Shown piece after piece: positions 24,156 to 36,510 of a DNA stretch of 64,000 nt (the first letter of the stretch is position 1; each line of letters begins with the position of its first letter). The translations under genes were made by a program, and so were the position numbers. Location: positions 643,501 to 707,500 of the forward strand of contig JAXDDX010000063.1 of the NCBI GenBank assembly GCA_034670405.1, read 5' to 3'. The stretch comes from Hoplostethus atlanticus (lineage: Eukaryota > Chordata > Actinopteri > Trachichthyiformes > Trachichthyidae). A model generated the notes under the pieces. The model made no database searches. It was not told the DNA's origin and worked only from the letters and a program-made list of their open reading frames with translations.

Positions 24156-25086
24156 AGCTGATTGTATTTCTAAACGTATGCCTCAGCTGTCTTAACAATG
24201 TTGAATGTGTCTGTGCTGTTTTTGTCTGGGAATTGGTCATTTCATCACTGAGGAAACATTGTGTTAATCAATAGGTATTGTCGATAATGTTGACAATAGA
24301 TAATGGCAGTTTGTTAGCTAGTAGCATAATGTCAGCTAACTATTGCTAGACACTAGCAGTGTCCTTGGTCTCACCCCTGTTCAGTGGCAGAAACATGCGC
24401 TACGAAAGTTTTATGGATTAAAAATAAGTTTGATATTGATATCAAACCAAATTAGGAGTATGTGATGATCAAAGTATCGATACCACAGTGTCGATCTGCC
24501 CATCCCTATCAAAAATGTACTTTTCTGTATCTCTGGTAGAAACGACCGCTAGAGCTAAGCTAACATTAGCACACTAGCTAACAAGTGTTTACTCATATTT
24601 TGTATTTCTATTATTATCTTCAGAACAAAGATTTTAAGATGTGACACTCTGAGTCAACTGATAAGCAATTCTATAAGTTTAACAACTGCAACTTAGTGGG
24701 AATTTTGATGTCCATCACTTTGATTTTTTTTCTCATATAAATGCAATTTATATGGGATACTACCAACATGAGTTGAGTTGTTCATATTCTCTAGTGGGTG
24801 TATAGGTCAATCTGTCTGTTTGTTTCCTCTTGCATAAAATCTGTCTCTCACTCTGTTTCCCTCCCCTGTGACTCTTTCTGAAGATGCTGTTGAGCAGAAT
24901 CCCTTCTGTCAGAAGGCAGTTGATGACGAAATTGAAATTGAAAAATAAAATACATCTAGAGATGGCTGCAGTTGGCCACCGATGGAGATGGAGGAAGGAA
25001 GGCAAGAGAAGAAAACACAAGCAGTGAGAAAGAGAGAGAGAATAAATATTTTATATATTATTGTTGTTGCTATTGTTATTGTTGTT

Positions 25087-25130
<44 letters not shown>

Positions 25131-26149
25131 ACAATATTATAATGGTGCAATTCAGTGTTTGTTGTCAATGAATACCAATAATATGAATACCAATCACATA
25201 TCTTAGCTATTTCCGGCAATATATACAATATATTGTTGTATTAAATTGACACAAATGATACATTAAATTGATACATTATATTATTATATTTTAAATGGAC
25301 TCAATTTACAGGGAATGAAATAATTCAGTGGGGATGGGAAAGTGGAAAGGGAATAGTATATAAATCAGGTATTCTGGTTCAGAATCGGCTTGGATTCGGC
25401 AAACAGAAACTGATTTGGTTTGGTTTGATTCAAAAGATAAAGTTTTACAGTGTGACATTTAATTTCCTTTGTACATTAGGCCTTTTATATGTAACTGATC
25501 TGGCCATTACCCCTAGAAAACCCCCTTGAAAACTGATTTTGTCCCTACCACTTTTCAGTTACTGGTTAGGTTAATTAGATTAACACCGCCGCTGGCTTGG
25601 TGGTGTTTAGACCTTCAGGCCAATCACATTGCTTAAAAATGGAAAACCTCACCCACAAATGCACAAATATAATAAATAATAATAATAATAATACATTTTA
25701 TTTGTACAGTGCTTTTCTCAATACTCAAAGACACTTTCCATTAAAATCACACAGGATAAAATCACAACTAAGAATGACAATAAAAAATGACAGGCGTATA
25801 CAGGTCTATCTGACCTGCCAAATTGTGAAAATGCCAAAAGAGGAAACCTGACATTTGTTCGTATTTTCTACATCTACGTTGAATACATAGGATGGTAACA
25901 CAACAACTGTTGTGAATAATATACTTTGTACTAAGCAATGATATGCTTTATAATAAGCAATATAATCCAGAGTGTGTGTGTGTTATGATAAATCTACATA
26001 AATATAGAATATGTTTGATTAAGCATGTAACCTAAAAGATCATAAAGTAATCATAAAGTTTCAATAAAGCTTCATAAACATAGTCTAACGGTTTCCCTAC
26101 AGTAATCATAAAGTTTAAAAAAATACAGTCTTTGGCCCTTTTGCACTAA
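24156..26149. other. noncoding, AT-rich with an ATT microsatellite
   Basis: (ATT)n lies at about 25089-25128. A phrase near 24470-24510 (atcgataccacagtgtcgat, cccatccct) resembles a hAT end. Bases 25676-25740 carry an AAT repeat followed by ttatttgtacagtgcttt, like the 3' tail of a fish SINE or LINE on the minus strand. No gene is seen. Confidence 0.4.
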
Positions 26150-26610
26150 GGGTGTCCAAGGTCAGGCGGCAGAGGCCTTAAAAAAAACCAGGCGGAGCAG
26201 GCGCAGACAGAAGAAGTCCAGGTGGCCATAACGTAATGGTGAAATGGGAAAGTCCCCAAGACTCCAAGTTAACGGTTACGTAATGGTGTAAAACGGGAAA
26301 ACGAGACCGCCTACATGCCCACAAAGACCCCCCCATAGGACCAAATTTGGCGTTTAGACACCATTATTTTCTTGCTGACAAAGCTAAAATTAATGAAAAA
26401 TGGGCGTAGAATCAGTATTCTCCACCCAGTTTTTAGGGTTTATAAGATCATGCACAGACAGTTGTACGTCAGTCTGGTTCCGGGACCAACTCGGGTTTTG
26501 TCTCTGTTATGGAATAAAGCTCTATTGCAACGAACTCTGATCACCTCCAGTGACTTCTTTTAACCTGTTTGAGACTCCAGTAACTACAGAATCTACAGAA
26601 TCGTGAAGAA
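26150..26610 (+). repeat. candidate retrovirus-like LTR
   Basis: A TATAAG box near 26439 is followed about 75 bases later by AATAAAGC (26513) and then a short U5-like stretch. This spacing is typical of U3-R-U5 of a retroviral LTR. I could not define matching ends or a target duplication, so the boundaries are approximate. Confidence 0.35.
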
Positions 26611-26796
26611 GTATTAAGTGTTGGCGTGGGGGTCCGTCATCATCACTGGCCTGAGACTTGGACTTCTTCCTCCGACACAACATTGTATTTCCCTACCAAA
26701 AGGCATGAATGGAGATTTTTTCTGAATTTGTGTTTTCTGGACATGTTTGTACCAATATTTGCCCTTTGGTGGTCCTTGCCTGTGCATCCTCTACAC

Positions 26797-28171
26797 CAGG
26801 GCTACTCAACTTTACATAGCTCAAGGGCCACACAGCAAGATACAGCTGTGTCAAAGGGCCGCAACGCAAATTCTTTGGTCATATAAAACTATTTTGTAGT
26901 GTTATTTCAAGCCACATGGATATTAAATGATTAAATGACAATAAGTAGGCTTTATTCATTAAATGTAAAAGTGTTAGATTGCTGTTGCAATAAATCACAA
27001 GAATGTTTAATAAAATAAATATAGGCATATTAAATTGAAATCAGGTCTGAGTATATCAAATTATTCCCAGATGGATATGTAATTCCAAGTCAATGTGATA
27101 GCTATCATGGTGATGTGAACGTTTGCCCGTTTTGGTCCTGCTATTGTTCTCTGGCAAAGAAGGCACATTGGTTTGTTATTTACCTCAACAAAAGCAAATT
27201 CTTCCTCCCATGTTTTTTGAAATACCCTGTGTTCATCAGAAATGTTACGTTTTGCCGGTTTTGCCATGACTTGAGCGTAGGCTAGGCTAGACTTCCTGCA
27301 CAGTTGGGGCTTTCACATGATCTATGCAAAGCGTCGGCATCAACACCAGGTTGAGCGTGACCCCTTCACATGATCAGCGCCAGGAGAATTACATTTCATT
27401 CATTACTTTCACACTGTCGGGTTTAAAATGACAGCATTCAGGAAAGAATAGAGTGGAGTTCAATTTCGGACTACAGCCCGCATCAGCCGTAGCTAACCAC
27501 ACCGCCAATGATCATACTAGCACAGCCATAGAAGTGAATATAGACTGGCTGCATATACAAACCTGTACTAAACTGTCAACCAACCTGGTAGTCCCATCTG
27601 TAAACCGACATCATTCCATGCCACAAACGTTTTAGTCAGATCGTGGTATGATTTAAGCGTCATGTTGTATAACTCGGGATGCTCCGACACACATAAAACA
27701 AGTTTCTCCTCCATTGTTTTTATTTTTTATTTTGCGGTTATGGTATCAAACTGTGCTGTGATTGGTTGCGAGTCGCAGAGATCAGCGTTGCGATTGTCAA
27801 AGTTGATTATAGTTGAACTTTGAGCGCAGAGCCAGGGACTCTCCCAGCCCAGGTGCACAACGCTGACGGCGGCAGCGACGCTAAAATCGACGGCAACGCT
27901 TGCCAAATAGGAAATCAATGGCAGTGCCAGCGCCAAGCGTTTTTGTCGCTGATCATGTGTTGGTTTATCTTCTTTGTTGATCCCACGATTGCTAAATAAG
28001 CACAGTATACACGATCGCCATCTTGTGGTCATTAAGAATTTAGTTTAGAAATGGTTTGTGTTCATTGAAATGAGAATATTATATTTTTATTGGCAGTTGC
28101 TATGACAATAAAAATTCAACCAAGGGCCGCAATAATATTAACCTTGCGGGGCCGCGTGTTGAGTAGCGCGG
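26797..28171 (-). mobile_element. internally deleted Buster-type hAT
   Basis: The left end is CAGGGCTACTCAACTTT and the right end a matching inverse (ttgagtagcgcgg). A perfect 8-bp duplication CTCTACAC flanks it (26789-26796 and 28172-28179). It keeps only the N-terminal start of a transposase and upstream sequence, so it is nonautonomous. It belongs to the same superfamily branch as the element at 8800-14793 and used nearly the same target (CTCTATAC there). Confidence 0.8.
27061..27267 (-). pseudogene. hAT transposase N-terminal remnant
   Basis: The frame starts MAKPAKRNISDEHRVFQKTW and contains a half zinc finger, NNKPMCLLCQRTIAGPKRAN, as in GTF2IRD2/ZBED-type transposases. The histidine half of the finger and the whole catalytic domain are missing; the frame runs into unrelated residues after about residue 55. 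It is an internal-deletion relic. Confidence 0.65.
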
Positions 28172-28496
28172 CTCTACACAACACACTCTCATAACACAGC
28201 CTATTAGTAACTTGTTAGCAGTTGCCTACATTTCCCACATTGTTATCCTTCAACTCTTCCCCCATACTCAGGTAACCTCAGTATTGTTTTGTTTTTGCTT
28301 CTTTTTATCTTTTTATTCATCACCCAAGTGTGCAAGAAGTTTGACTTTATTGCATATTTTTGTCCATCCTTCTTAGCACCTTGTTTATAGCAAAGTAGCG
28401 CCGGAGTTGCATCATTTATACTCGGTGCACTTCAGCATCAGTTTTTCACATAAACAGTAGGCAGCAACCTTTTAAACCTCTCAGCTAACACACACA

Positions 28497-29010
28497 CACA
28501 CACATACTCTCTCTCTCTCTCTCTCTCTCAGTAGAGTCAACTAGTACACTAAAGAGACAAAATCTATTTAGCCAAGGTCAAAGTGGCAGCCTCCAACTCA
28601 ATTATCCTTTAGCTAAGAGATATAATCAGAGGAAGAGAGAGAAAGGGGGTGGGGCTGGAGAGAGAGAGAGATGAAAGGGAGAGAGAGGCGAGGAGATTAA
28701 GAGAGGGAGAGAGAGAGAAGCGAGAGAGATATTAGTGTTGTTGGAGAGGAGTCAATCTAGTGGTTGACAGTGCAATTCTTGCTTCACCTGACAGCTGAGA
28801 GAATGAGGAGGAGGAAGGGAAGAGAGGAGACAAGGAGATGAAAAAGGAAAGAAGAGGAGAGAGGAGAGGAAAGTAGGGGAGTGGAGCAGAGTGAAGGAAA
28901 GGGAAAAGGAGTAGAGAGTAGGAGAAAAGTGGAGATGAGGGATGTGAGATAGAAAAACAAAAGTGGAGAGGAGAGGGGAGGAGGAGGAAGGAAGGTGAGG
29001 CAGGAATGGA
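28497..29010. repeat. low-complexity tract: AC, TC, then GA-rich
   Basis: (AC)n at about 28490-28504 and (TC)n at about 28507-28530 are followed by a strongly purine-rich plus strand from about 28625 to 29010. The opposing open frames rich in Ser/Leu/Pro are by-products of composition. Confidence 0.8.
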
Positions 29011-29157
29011 GGGACACATTAGACAAATGTAACAATATGAGATGGAAAGATTTTGATGACTGGTGAAATTAAGCATGCAGTACAATTAGTTTCTCAGGGA
29101 ATGAAAAGAATTTAGCAAAAATTGACAAAGCTTTAATATCATGTTTTAGCTGCCTTC

Positions 29158-29564
29158 TATGGGATCAGATAACTCTCATAAGTCACAAATGAATGCAACA
29201 CGATTCACAAATATATTTTGCGATTTATATATAAATGTCTCTGTTCACAAATATATTTTTCAATGCACACACAAATGTGTATCGTTTCATATAAATGTAA
29301 AAACAATATATATATAAATGACAGAAGGTTCACAAATAAATTAGTGTTCACAAATGTCTTTTTCTGATGCACACACAAATACGTCTCGTTTTATATAAAT
29401 GTAAAACAAATCCACAAATATACTGTAGCCAAGATGCTACCACGGGTAGGCAGAGGCGGAGACCTGCGGTGGGTTGGCGTGGCAGCAACGCCATTTATTG
29501 GACAATCAATCACAATCAAACATTCAACGGGCTCTCTCGCCCTCCTCCGCTCACTGTGGGAACC

Positions 29565-29615
<51 letters not shown>

Positions 29616-30192
29616 CTCTCTCTCGCTCTCCCGTGCGGCACGCCTTCTCCGTGTTCCGGCTCACTGACATGGGAAAACACACACGCACAACAGATATTAG
29701 TCCCCACTCAGTCCCGATGGGCTGCAGCCGGTGTCGGGGCAGGGCGAACCAGCCTGCCGGCCCGACTCCGCCCCCCGCCTCCAGCCACCTGCCCAACCAC
29801 ACCCCCCAGTCTGCCACATATACTTAGTTAAAAACAGCTGCAGTGTTCATCTAAAACATATTTCAATGTTGTTACATTTATATACAGATTGTCGAATGTG
29901 CGTTTAGAAACCTCCAGACAAGTTGTGAACCTCGTTACATTTGTGTGTGGGTTTTTGAGAGTTTCCTGACGTGGTTAGATTCACAAATGCATTTTTTCTA
30001 AAGGGCCTTTCTCTGTAGCCTATCAGACGTCTCTTTCAAGTTCAGCCAATCACACCAGCGTGTGATTTCAATGCTGCGTTCAATGTCCGAGTTTGGCGTC
30101 CGGTAGCAGTACTCCAAGTGTAAATTAAACATAACATGTTTAGCCAATAATCCCCTTGTTGTTCGTGATTGAATACATTTGAATTATGATCG
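29158..30192 (+). repeat. left terminal inverted repeat arm (with LTR insertion)
   Basis: This matches the reverse complement of 35738-36379 from the terminus to aattatgatcg. Internally it holds two imperfect tandem modules of about 115 bases built on the phrases cacacaaat, ttcatataaatgtaaaa and gttcacaaat. It is interrupted by the LTR at 29424-29818. Confidence 0.8.
29424..29818. mobile_element. solo LTR, 395 bp
   Basis: It begins TGTAGCC and ends GCCACA (TG..CA), flanked by a 5-bp duplication TATAC (29419-29423 and 29819-29823). The other arm of the surrounding inverted repeat has exactly the empty site (aatatactta in this orientation). It holds a (TC)n tract at about 29568-29630. No internal retroelement genes are present, so it likely arose by LTR-LTR recombination. 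The family is not identified. Confidence 0.85.
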
Positions 30193-30415
30193 TGATCGAG
30201 GGGTAGGGCGAAGTACATGGCCCTCCAAACGGAGATTTTTCAGGGGCACACTACAAACCGAGGGTTATGACAAATCTCTGACAATCATCGGCAAGATGGG
30301 GGGGACGCTGCACAAGCAACAAAAGGAAACCACAAATGTAGTATTTTCTTCGTTAATAAAGATTTAAAAAATATTATAAGCATCGTATTATCTTAGTTTA
30401 ACATAAATTAGGCCT
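30193..30415 (-). mobile_element. Harbinger-derived fragment
   Basis: It matches the 5' flank and first Myb-like exon region of the big Harbinger, read in inverse orientation from 16040 to 15790. Shared blocks are gatcgaggggtagggcgaag, aacggagatttttcaggggc and ttcgttaataaagattt. The outermost terminal repeat is missing, so it is a fragment or a captured piece inside the long-inverted-repeat element. Confidence 0.65.
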
Positions 30416-32028
30416 AAGTGGAAAAAATAATAACCTATGTCTACCCGGTAGAACGGGGACTACGGTCCCTCTGGCTCATAGCCGGAATCAGACGAACACT
30501 CCTCCTTGCTCCAGTCCACATCGCTCAAGTCTGAGACGTCTCCACTGTTTCAGTCAGTGTTTAATTATAGCAATAAGTACAAACAACGACGTATCTTCAA
30601 ACACCTGACTGATATCAAACATATCTCAGACAGTACAACTGTATCACTCACGCGACAGTCTTTGACTGGACTCCGCCCCCTGTGTTACTCCCTCAAAGGT
30701 CCCACTGGGAAACACGTACTGCAACGTCCACCAAACAGATTCCCCTTCACCCAGTTCATGAAACAATGCCAAAGTCTCTTCTACATTTAGTCTTCGGTTT
30801 GATCTCTTCATCCTCTCTCTCCTCATCCTCTTGCTCCTCAAATAGCAGGCAATAGTGGACAATCCTGACGCAACTCAAATAGACTACTGCTCTGTGTTTC
30901 GGATTGAGATTGTTTTGGGGTGCTAGTGCGAAATGGCCTAACATAGCAAAGAAATGCTGGTCTGATCGCGGCCCAGTTCTCACCTGCCGAGTCAGCTTTA
31001 GTTGGCCCGACATCGGAACCCGGAGATGGCCCGACCTTGTTTTGAATGACGGCCCAGTTCCGTTTGCCGAATCCAAGCCGATACTGAACCAGAATAGCCC
31101 CAGAACAGGCCCGATTTAAGATTATATACTATTCCCTTTCCATCCTCACTGAATTCTTTAATTCCCTGTAAATAGTCTAAAATAACTAATTGTCTACATT
31201 TTCTAAACTATACAACACAGTTTAACAAACATTTACATTCATACAATATATTGTATAAAACCCAAAAAGCACAAATATTTGATAATGAAAAGTTGTGGTA
31301 TTGATTGACAGCAAACACTGAATTGCACCATTCTAATATTTATTATAAACAATTGCAAGAATATTGAATATATACACACATATATATGTATATATAATAA
31401 TTAAATAATTAATTCTCTTCTTCTCACTGGTCTTTCCTCTCTTGCCTTCCTTCCACCATCTCTTAATGTATTTCTCGATCTCCTCATCCACTGTCTTCAC
31501 ACAAAGAGAAAGAGTCAAGGGAAGGAAACAGAGTGAGAGACTAGACAGACAGATAGACCCATACACCCACTAGAGATGAACAAACTTAACAGTAACGCAC
31601 AAGTAGAGTCCGCACACCATGATAGCCACCTGCTGGTCGGAGTACAGCAACCACAAATATGAGAAAATCTCTTTAAAAAAGGTTCAAAATCAAGTTTTAC
31701 AGCACCAAATTATAATTCTGTTTTTTTCATATTTATTCTGTGGCTTTGGCGGCTAACAAACATCTGAAAATGATCTTTCTAAAAACTAGTTTAAATGCAT
31801 TTCTCCATTCAGAGACCCCTTTGAAGCTACACACATGACTTAAAATAGATATTCTCTCAAAAAGTGGATGCAAAGGACTCAAACTAAAGTCACGTTAAAC
31901 TTAGTTAATCTTTAAGAGTGTAAATATCAGATTAACTGACACCTGTTAGCTAGTCGCGCTAGCGTGCTAATGTTAGTTTATCTTAGCTGTAACGTTAGCG
32001 GTCGCTTCTACCAGATTTATTTTTAAAA
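30416..32028. other. interior of the long-inverted-repeat element, nothing recognised
   Basis: Only short frames are present. Bases 30940-31120 repeat phrases such as ggcccagtt and ggcccgac, with similar wording in inverse orientation near 35480-35650, which may be older inner inverted repeats of the element. Confidence 0.4.
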
Positions 32029-32040
32029 GATTTGAGTGCA

Positions 32041-35000
32041 TCCATCCATCCATCCATCCATTTTCGACCGCTTATCCGGATCCGGGTCGCGGTGGCAGCA
32101 GGCTCAGCAGAGTATCCCAGACATCCCTTTCCCCAGCCACAGTCACCAGCTCATGCTGGGGGATCCCAAGGCGTTCCCAGGCCAGGCAGGATATATAATC
32201 CCTCCACCGGGTCCTGGGTCTGCCCCGAGGCCTCCTCCCCACTGTACGTGCCCTGAATACCTCCACAGGGAGGCGTCCTGGAGGCATCCTAACCAGATGC
32301 CCGAACCACCTCAACTGGCTCCTCTCCACGCGAAGGAGCAGCGGCTCTACTCCGAGTCCCCCCCGGACATCCGAGCTCCTCACCCTATCCCTAAGGGTGA
32401 GTCCAGATATCCTACGAAGGAAACTCATTTCGGCCGCTTGTATTCGCGATCTTGTCCTTTCAGTCACTACCCAAAGCTCGTGGCCATAGGTGAGGGTTGG
32501 AACAAAGATTGCCTGGTAAATTGAGAGCTTCGCCTTCAGGCTCAGCTCCCTCTTCACCACGACAGTCTGGTACAACGACCGCAAAACTGCACTCGCTGCA
32601 CCGATCCACCTGTCAATCTCATGCTCCATTTTACCCTCACTCATGAACAAGACCCCGAGATACTTGAACTCCTTCACTTGGGGCAAAGACTCACTCCCCA
32701 CCCGGAGGGGACAATCCACCGCTGTCCTGCAGAGCACCATGGCCTCAGACTTGGAGGTGCTGACTCTCATCCCGGCCGCTTCACACTCAGCTGCAAACCG
32801 CCCCAGCGCGTGCTGGAGTTCACAGCTCGATGCAGCCATCAGGACTACATCATCCGCAAAAAGCAGAGATGCTATCCTGAGGTCACCGCACTGGACACCC
32901 TCCACACCCTGGCTGCGCCTTGAAATCCTGTCCATGAAAATCACAAACAGGATAGGTGACAAGGGACAGCCCTGGCGGAGGCCAACACGCACCGGGAACG
33001 AGCTTGACTTAGTGCTGAGAATGCGGACACAACTCTCGCTTTGGTTGTACAGAGATCGGATGGCTCGAATTAACGGCCCCGACACCCCATACTCCCGCAG
33101 CACCCCCCACAGGATATCTCGAGGGACACGATCGTAAGCCTTCTCCAAGTCCACAAAACACATGAAGACTGGATGAGCAAACTCCCATGCCCCCTCCAAA
33201 ATCCTTGCAAGGGTAAAGAGTTGGTCCACTGTTCCACGGCCAGGACGGAATCCGCCTTGTTCCTCCTGAATCTGAGGTTCGACAATTGGTCGCACTCTCC
33301 TTTCCAGCACCCTGGAATAGGCTTTCCCAGGGAGGCTGAGCAGTGTGATTCCCCGGTAGTTGGAGCACACCCTCTGGTCCCCCTTTTTAAAAATGGGAAC
33401 CACCACCCCTGTCTGCCACTCCTTAGGCACTGTTCCCGACCTCCACGCGACATTGAAAAGGCGTGTCAGCCACGACAGCCCTACAACATCCAGGGCCTTT
33501 AGCATTTCCGGGCGAATCTCGTCCACCCCCGGGGCTTTGCCACTGCGGAGTTTTTTGACTACCTCAGTGACTTCCCCCAGTGCGATGGGCAACGACCCCC
33601 CAGAATCTTCAGGCCCTGCCTCCCCCATGGAGGGCGTATCCATCGGGTTTAGGAGTTCCTCAAAGTGCTCCTTCCACCGCTCGACTATAGCCCCAGCCGA
33701 GGTCAGCACCTCCCCACCCTTACTGAAAACAGCTTGGGTGGGCCCCTGCTTCCCCCTCCTAAGGCGGCGAACGGTTTGCCAGAATCTCTTTGAGGCCGAC
33801 CTAAAGTCCTTCTCCATGGCTTCTCCGAACTCCTCCCATGTCCGTTTTTTCGCCTCTGCCACTGCCAAAGCCGCTGCCCTCCGCGCCCGCCGGTACCTCT
33901 CAGCTGAATCAGGAGTCCCCCTGGCCAACCAGGCCTGAAAGCACTCCTTCTTCAACCTGACAGCTTCCCTCACCACTGGTGTCCACCACCGGGTTCTAGG
34001 GTTGCCGCCGCGACAGGCACCGACAGCTTTCAGGCCGCAGCTCCGAGCAGCCGCATCAACGATGGTGGATTTGAACATGGTCCATTCGGACTCCATGTCC
34101 CCCTCCTCCTCCGGGACACGTGAGAAGTTCCTTCGGAGGTGCGAGTTGAACATCTTCCGGACAGGTGCCTCCTCCAGACGTTCCCAGTTCACCCACACTA
34201 CCCGTTTAGGTTTACCAGGTCTGTCCGGAAGCTTGCCCCGCCATCTGATCCAACTCGCCACCAGGTGGTGATCAGTTGACAGCTCTGCACCTCTCTTCAC
34301 CCGAGTGTCCAAGACATGTGGCCGCAGATCTGATGAAACGACTACAAAGTCGATCATATCATCAACCTTATGCTCGAACATGGTGTTTGTTATGGCTAAT
34401 CCATGCTTCGCACAGAAGTCCAACAACAAAACACTGCTCGGGTTCAGATCGGGCAGGCCGTTCCTCCCAATCACTCCCCTCCAGGTTTCTCCATCGTCAC
34501 CCACGTGAGCGTTGAAGTCCCCCAGTAGGACTATAGAGTCCCCAGATGGTGCCCCCTCTAGGACCCCATCCACGGTCTCCAAGAAGGCCGGGTACTCTGA
34601 CCTGCCATTAGGTGCATATGCACAAACGACAGTCAGAGCTTTCCCCTCCGCAATCCTCAGCCGCAGAGAGGCGACCCTCTCATCCACCGGGGCAAACTCC
34701 AACACAGCAGCGTTCAGCCGGGGGCTTGTGAGTATCCCCACTCCTGCCCGACGCCTCTCACCCTGGGCGACTCCAGAAAAGGAGAGAGTCCAACCCCTAT
34801 CAAGGAGTTTGGTTCCAGAGCCAATGCTATGCGTAGAGGTGAGCCCAACTATATCTAGTTGGTATCGCTCTACCTCTCGCACAAGCTCCGGCTCCTTCCC
34901 CCCCAGAGAGGTGACATTCCACGTACCAAAAGCTAGTTTCTGTAGCCAAGGTCCAGTCCGCCAAGGCCTCTGCCTTTGCCTGCCACCCGCGTGGCATTGC

Positions 35001-35220
35001 ACCCGTCCCCTATTTCTCCCCCTGCAGGTGGTGGGCCCACAGGGGGGCGGCCCCACGTGGCTTCTTCGGGCTGGGCCCGACCGAGCTCCGCGGCAAGCCC
35101 GGCCACCAGACGCTTGCCTACGAGCTCCCCTCCCAGGCCTAGCACCAGGAGGGTGCCCCGGTCTCCCTATTCCGGTCAAGGTTTCTAAATCTTCTGGTGG
35201 CTGTATCATAGGGTCCTTTT
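32041..35220 (-). mobile_element. RTE-type LINE (Rex3/Expander-like), apparently near full length
   Basis: A perfect 12-bp target duplication GATTTGAGTGCA flanks it (32029-32040 and 35221-35232). The 3' end, on the left, is a (GATG)n-type tail (ccatccatcc at 32041-32060), typical of Rex3/RTE elements of fish. At 3.18 kb it has the usual RTE length with one ORF. Confidence 0.9.
32072..35209 (-). CDS. RTE endonuclease-reverse transcriptase
   Basis: I chose the first ATG inside the LINE (35209); the frame stays open upstream into flanking sequence. The protein is about 1045 residues. An Arg/Gly/Pro-rich N-terminus is followed by an endonuclease ([51 protein letters not shown]). The reverse transcriptase follows ([74 protein letters not shown]). 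A C-terminal region conserved in this family ends [18 protein letters not shown]. The FADD box is near 32850. All expected catalytic blocks are present without stops or shifts, so the copy could be active. Its endonuclease would nick the target for reverse transcription in the nucleus. Confidence 0.9.
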   Translation of the reverse strand: MIQPPEDLETLTGIGRPGHPPGARPGRGARRQASGGRACRGARSGPARRSHVGPPPCGPTTCRGRNRGRVQCHAGGRQRQRPWRTGPWLQKLAFGTWNVTSLGGKEPELVREVERYQLDIVGLTSTHSIGSGTKLLDRGWTLSFSGVAQGERRRAGVGILTSPRLNAAVLEFAPVDERVASLRLRIAEGKALTVVCAYAPNGRSEYPAFLETVDGVLEGAPSGDSIVLLGDFNAHVGDDGETWRGVIGRNGLPDLNPSSVLLLDFCAKHGLAITNTMFEHKVDDMIDFVVVSSDLRPHVLDTRVKRGAELSTDHHLVASWIRWRGKLPDRPGKPKRVVWVNWERLEEAPVRKMFNSHLRRNFSRVPEEEGDMESEWTMFKSTIVDAAARSCGLKAVGACRGGNPRTRWWTPVVREAVRLKKECFQAWLARGTPDSAERYRRARRAAALAVAEAKKRTWEEFGEAMEKDFRSASKRFWQTVRRLRRGKQGPTQAVFSKGGEVLTSAGAIVERWKEHFEELLNPMDTPSMGEAGPEDSGGSLPIALGEVTEVVKKLRSGKAPGVDEIRPEMLKALDVVGLSWLTRLFNVAWRSGTVPKEWQTGVVVPIFKKGDQRVCSNYRGITLLSLPGKAYSRVLERRVRPIVEPQIQEEQGGFRPGRGTVDQLFTLARILEGAWEFAHPVFMCFVDLEKAYDRVPRDILWGVLREYGVSGPLIRAIRSLYNQSESCVRILSTKSSSFPVRVGLRQGCPLSPILFVIFMDRISRRSQGVEGVQCGDLRIASLLFADDVVLMAASSCELQHALGRFAAECEAAGMRVSTSKSEAMVLCRTAVDCPLRVGSESLPQVKEFKYLGVLFMSEGKMEHEIDRWIGAASAVLRSLYQTVVVKRELSLKAKLSIYQAIFVPTLTYGHELWVVTERTRSRIQAAEMSFLRRISGLTLRDRVRSSDVRGGLGVEPLLLRVERSQLRWFGHLVRMPPGRLPVEVFRARTVGRRPRGRPRTRWRDYISCLAWERLGIPQHELVTVAGERDVWDTLLSLLPPRPGSG

Positions 35221-35232
35221 GATTTGAGTGCA

Positions 35233-35737
35233 ACAACAGTAAAATCACAGCATAAATGGCAATTTTGTTAGTTAAACTACACAAACCTATGATGGTGACG
35301 TTACTCACCTGGAATTACTAATAAAAAATACAACATTTCGTAGGCTGAAGGATTGCAGCAGCAGAGTCAAAACGCCAAGTGAAAACTGAAGCTCGAGCCC
35401 TCTACTCAACCAGATATGTTTCATAGTGTTGCTAGGCAATGAAATATAGTCATCTGCCGAATATTGACCAGAGTTGGTCCAAATTCAGACATCATGATCT
35501 GGGCCATATCCGGCAAGCTACAGTCGGGCCAGACTCTTTCCGTGACAATAAACCAGTATTCACCCAAGCCCTCCACTGTATCTGGCTCAGCTGACAGCAG
35601 CCGAATCTGACACTCAGCCGATTGTGCCGTCAGTGAAGTGGGCGCTGGCCCGAGTCTCATTGCTATCTATGGTTCAAATATTACCTAGCTAACTTTTCTA
35701 GCTGTGTAAATAACACATTGTTAGCAAAATCAGACGA
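35233..35737. other. interior of the long-inverted-repeat element, right part
   Basis: No gene is seen. Bases 35480-35650 contain the GGCCC-rich phrases noted in the left interior. Confidence 0.4.
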
Positions 35738-36379
35738 TCATAATTCAAATGTATTCAATCACGAACGACAAGGGAATTATTGGCTAAACGTGTTATGTTT
35801 AATTACACTTGGAGTACTGCTACCGGACGCCAAACTCGTCGGGATTAGGAACGTTGAACGCAGCATTGAAATCACACGCTGGTGTGATTGGCTGAACTTG
35901 AAAGAGACGTCTGATAGGCTACAGAGAAAGGCCCTTTAGAAAAAATGCATTTGTGAATCTAACCACGTCAGGTAACTCTCAAAAACCCACACACAAATGT
36001 AACGAGGTTCACAACTCGTGTGGAGGTTTCTAAACGCAGATTCGACAATCTGTATATAAATGTAACAACATTGAAATATGTTTTAGATGAACACTGCAGC
36101 TGTTTTTAACTAAGTATATTTGTGGATTTGTTTTACATTTATATAAAACGAGACGTATTTGTGTGTGCATCAGAAAAAGACATTTGTGAACACTAATTTA
36201 TTTGTGAACCTTCTGTCATTTATATATATATTGTTTTTACATTTATATGAAACGATACACATTTGTGTGTGCATTGAAAAATATATTTGTGAACAGAGAC
36301 ATTTATATATAAATCGCAAAATATATTTGTGAATCGTGTTGCATTCATTTGTGACTTATGAGAGTTATCTGATCCCATA
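35738..36379 (-). repeat. right terminal inverted repeat arm (uninterrupted)
   Basis: This is the reverse complement of the left arm, lacking the LTR. It contains the same two tandem modules and serves as the empty-site reference. Confidence 0.8.
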
Positions 36380-36510
36380 GCCTTCACCAGGGTTACAGGA
36401 ACGCATGCATAGTTACCAATAAACAAATATAATGACATCCAACATGACCACTTCAGGGCCCACAGATCAGCCAGTATTTAAAGGACCATTCCAAAATGAT
36501 TGGGGGTTTT
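36380..36510. repeat. right half of the interspersed repeat split by the element
   Basis: It matches 1170-1275 (cagggttacagga, atagttac, acatccaa, tcagggccca, gccagtatttaaa). The left half of this repeat lies at about 29085-29157. Confidence 0.6.

Larger units (their letters stand above)
29158..36379. mobile_element. 7.2 kb element with long terminal inverted repeats, superfamily unknown
   Basis: The ends are TATGGGATCAGATAACTC and its inverse, flanked by a 6-bp duplication GCCTTC (29152-29157 and 36380-36385). The arms are about 640 bases each once the solo LTR in the left arm is removed (29158-30192 and 35738-36379), and they are nearly identical. The interior holds a Harbinger fragment, an RTE LINE and about 2 kb without a recognisable gene. 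I see no transposase, so this copy is nonautonomous or foldback-like. The flanking sequence is contiguous in a paralog at 1075-1290, which supports the boundaries. Confidence 0.75.

Noticed and set aside
28732-29085. Ser/Leu/Pro-rich minus-strand frame
   Set aside because: It results from a purine-rich tract on the plus strand; composition alone explains it.
29516-29831. Overlapping open frames on both strands around the TC tract
   Set aside because: They are products of the (TC)n repeat within the solo LTR and have no domain.
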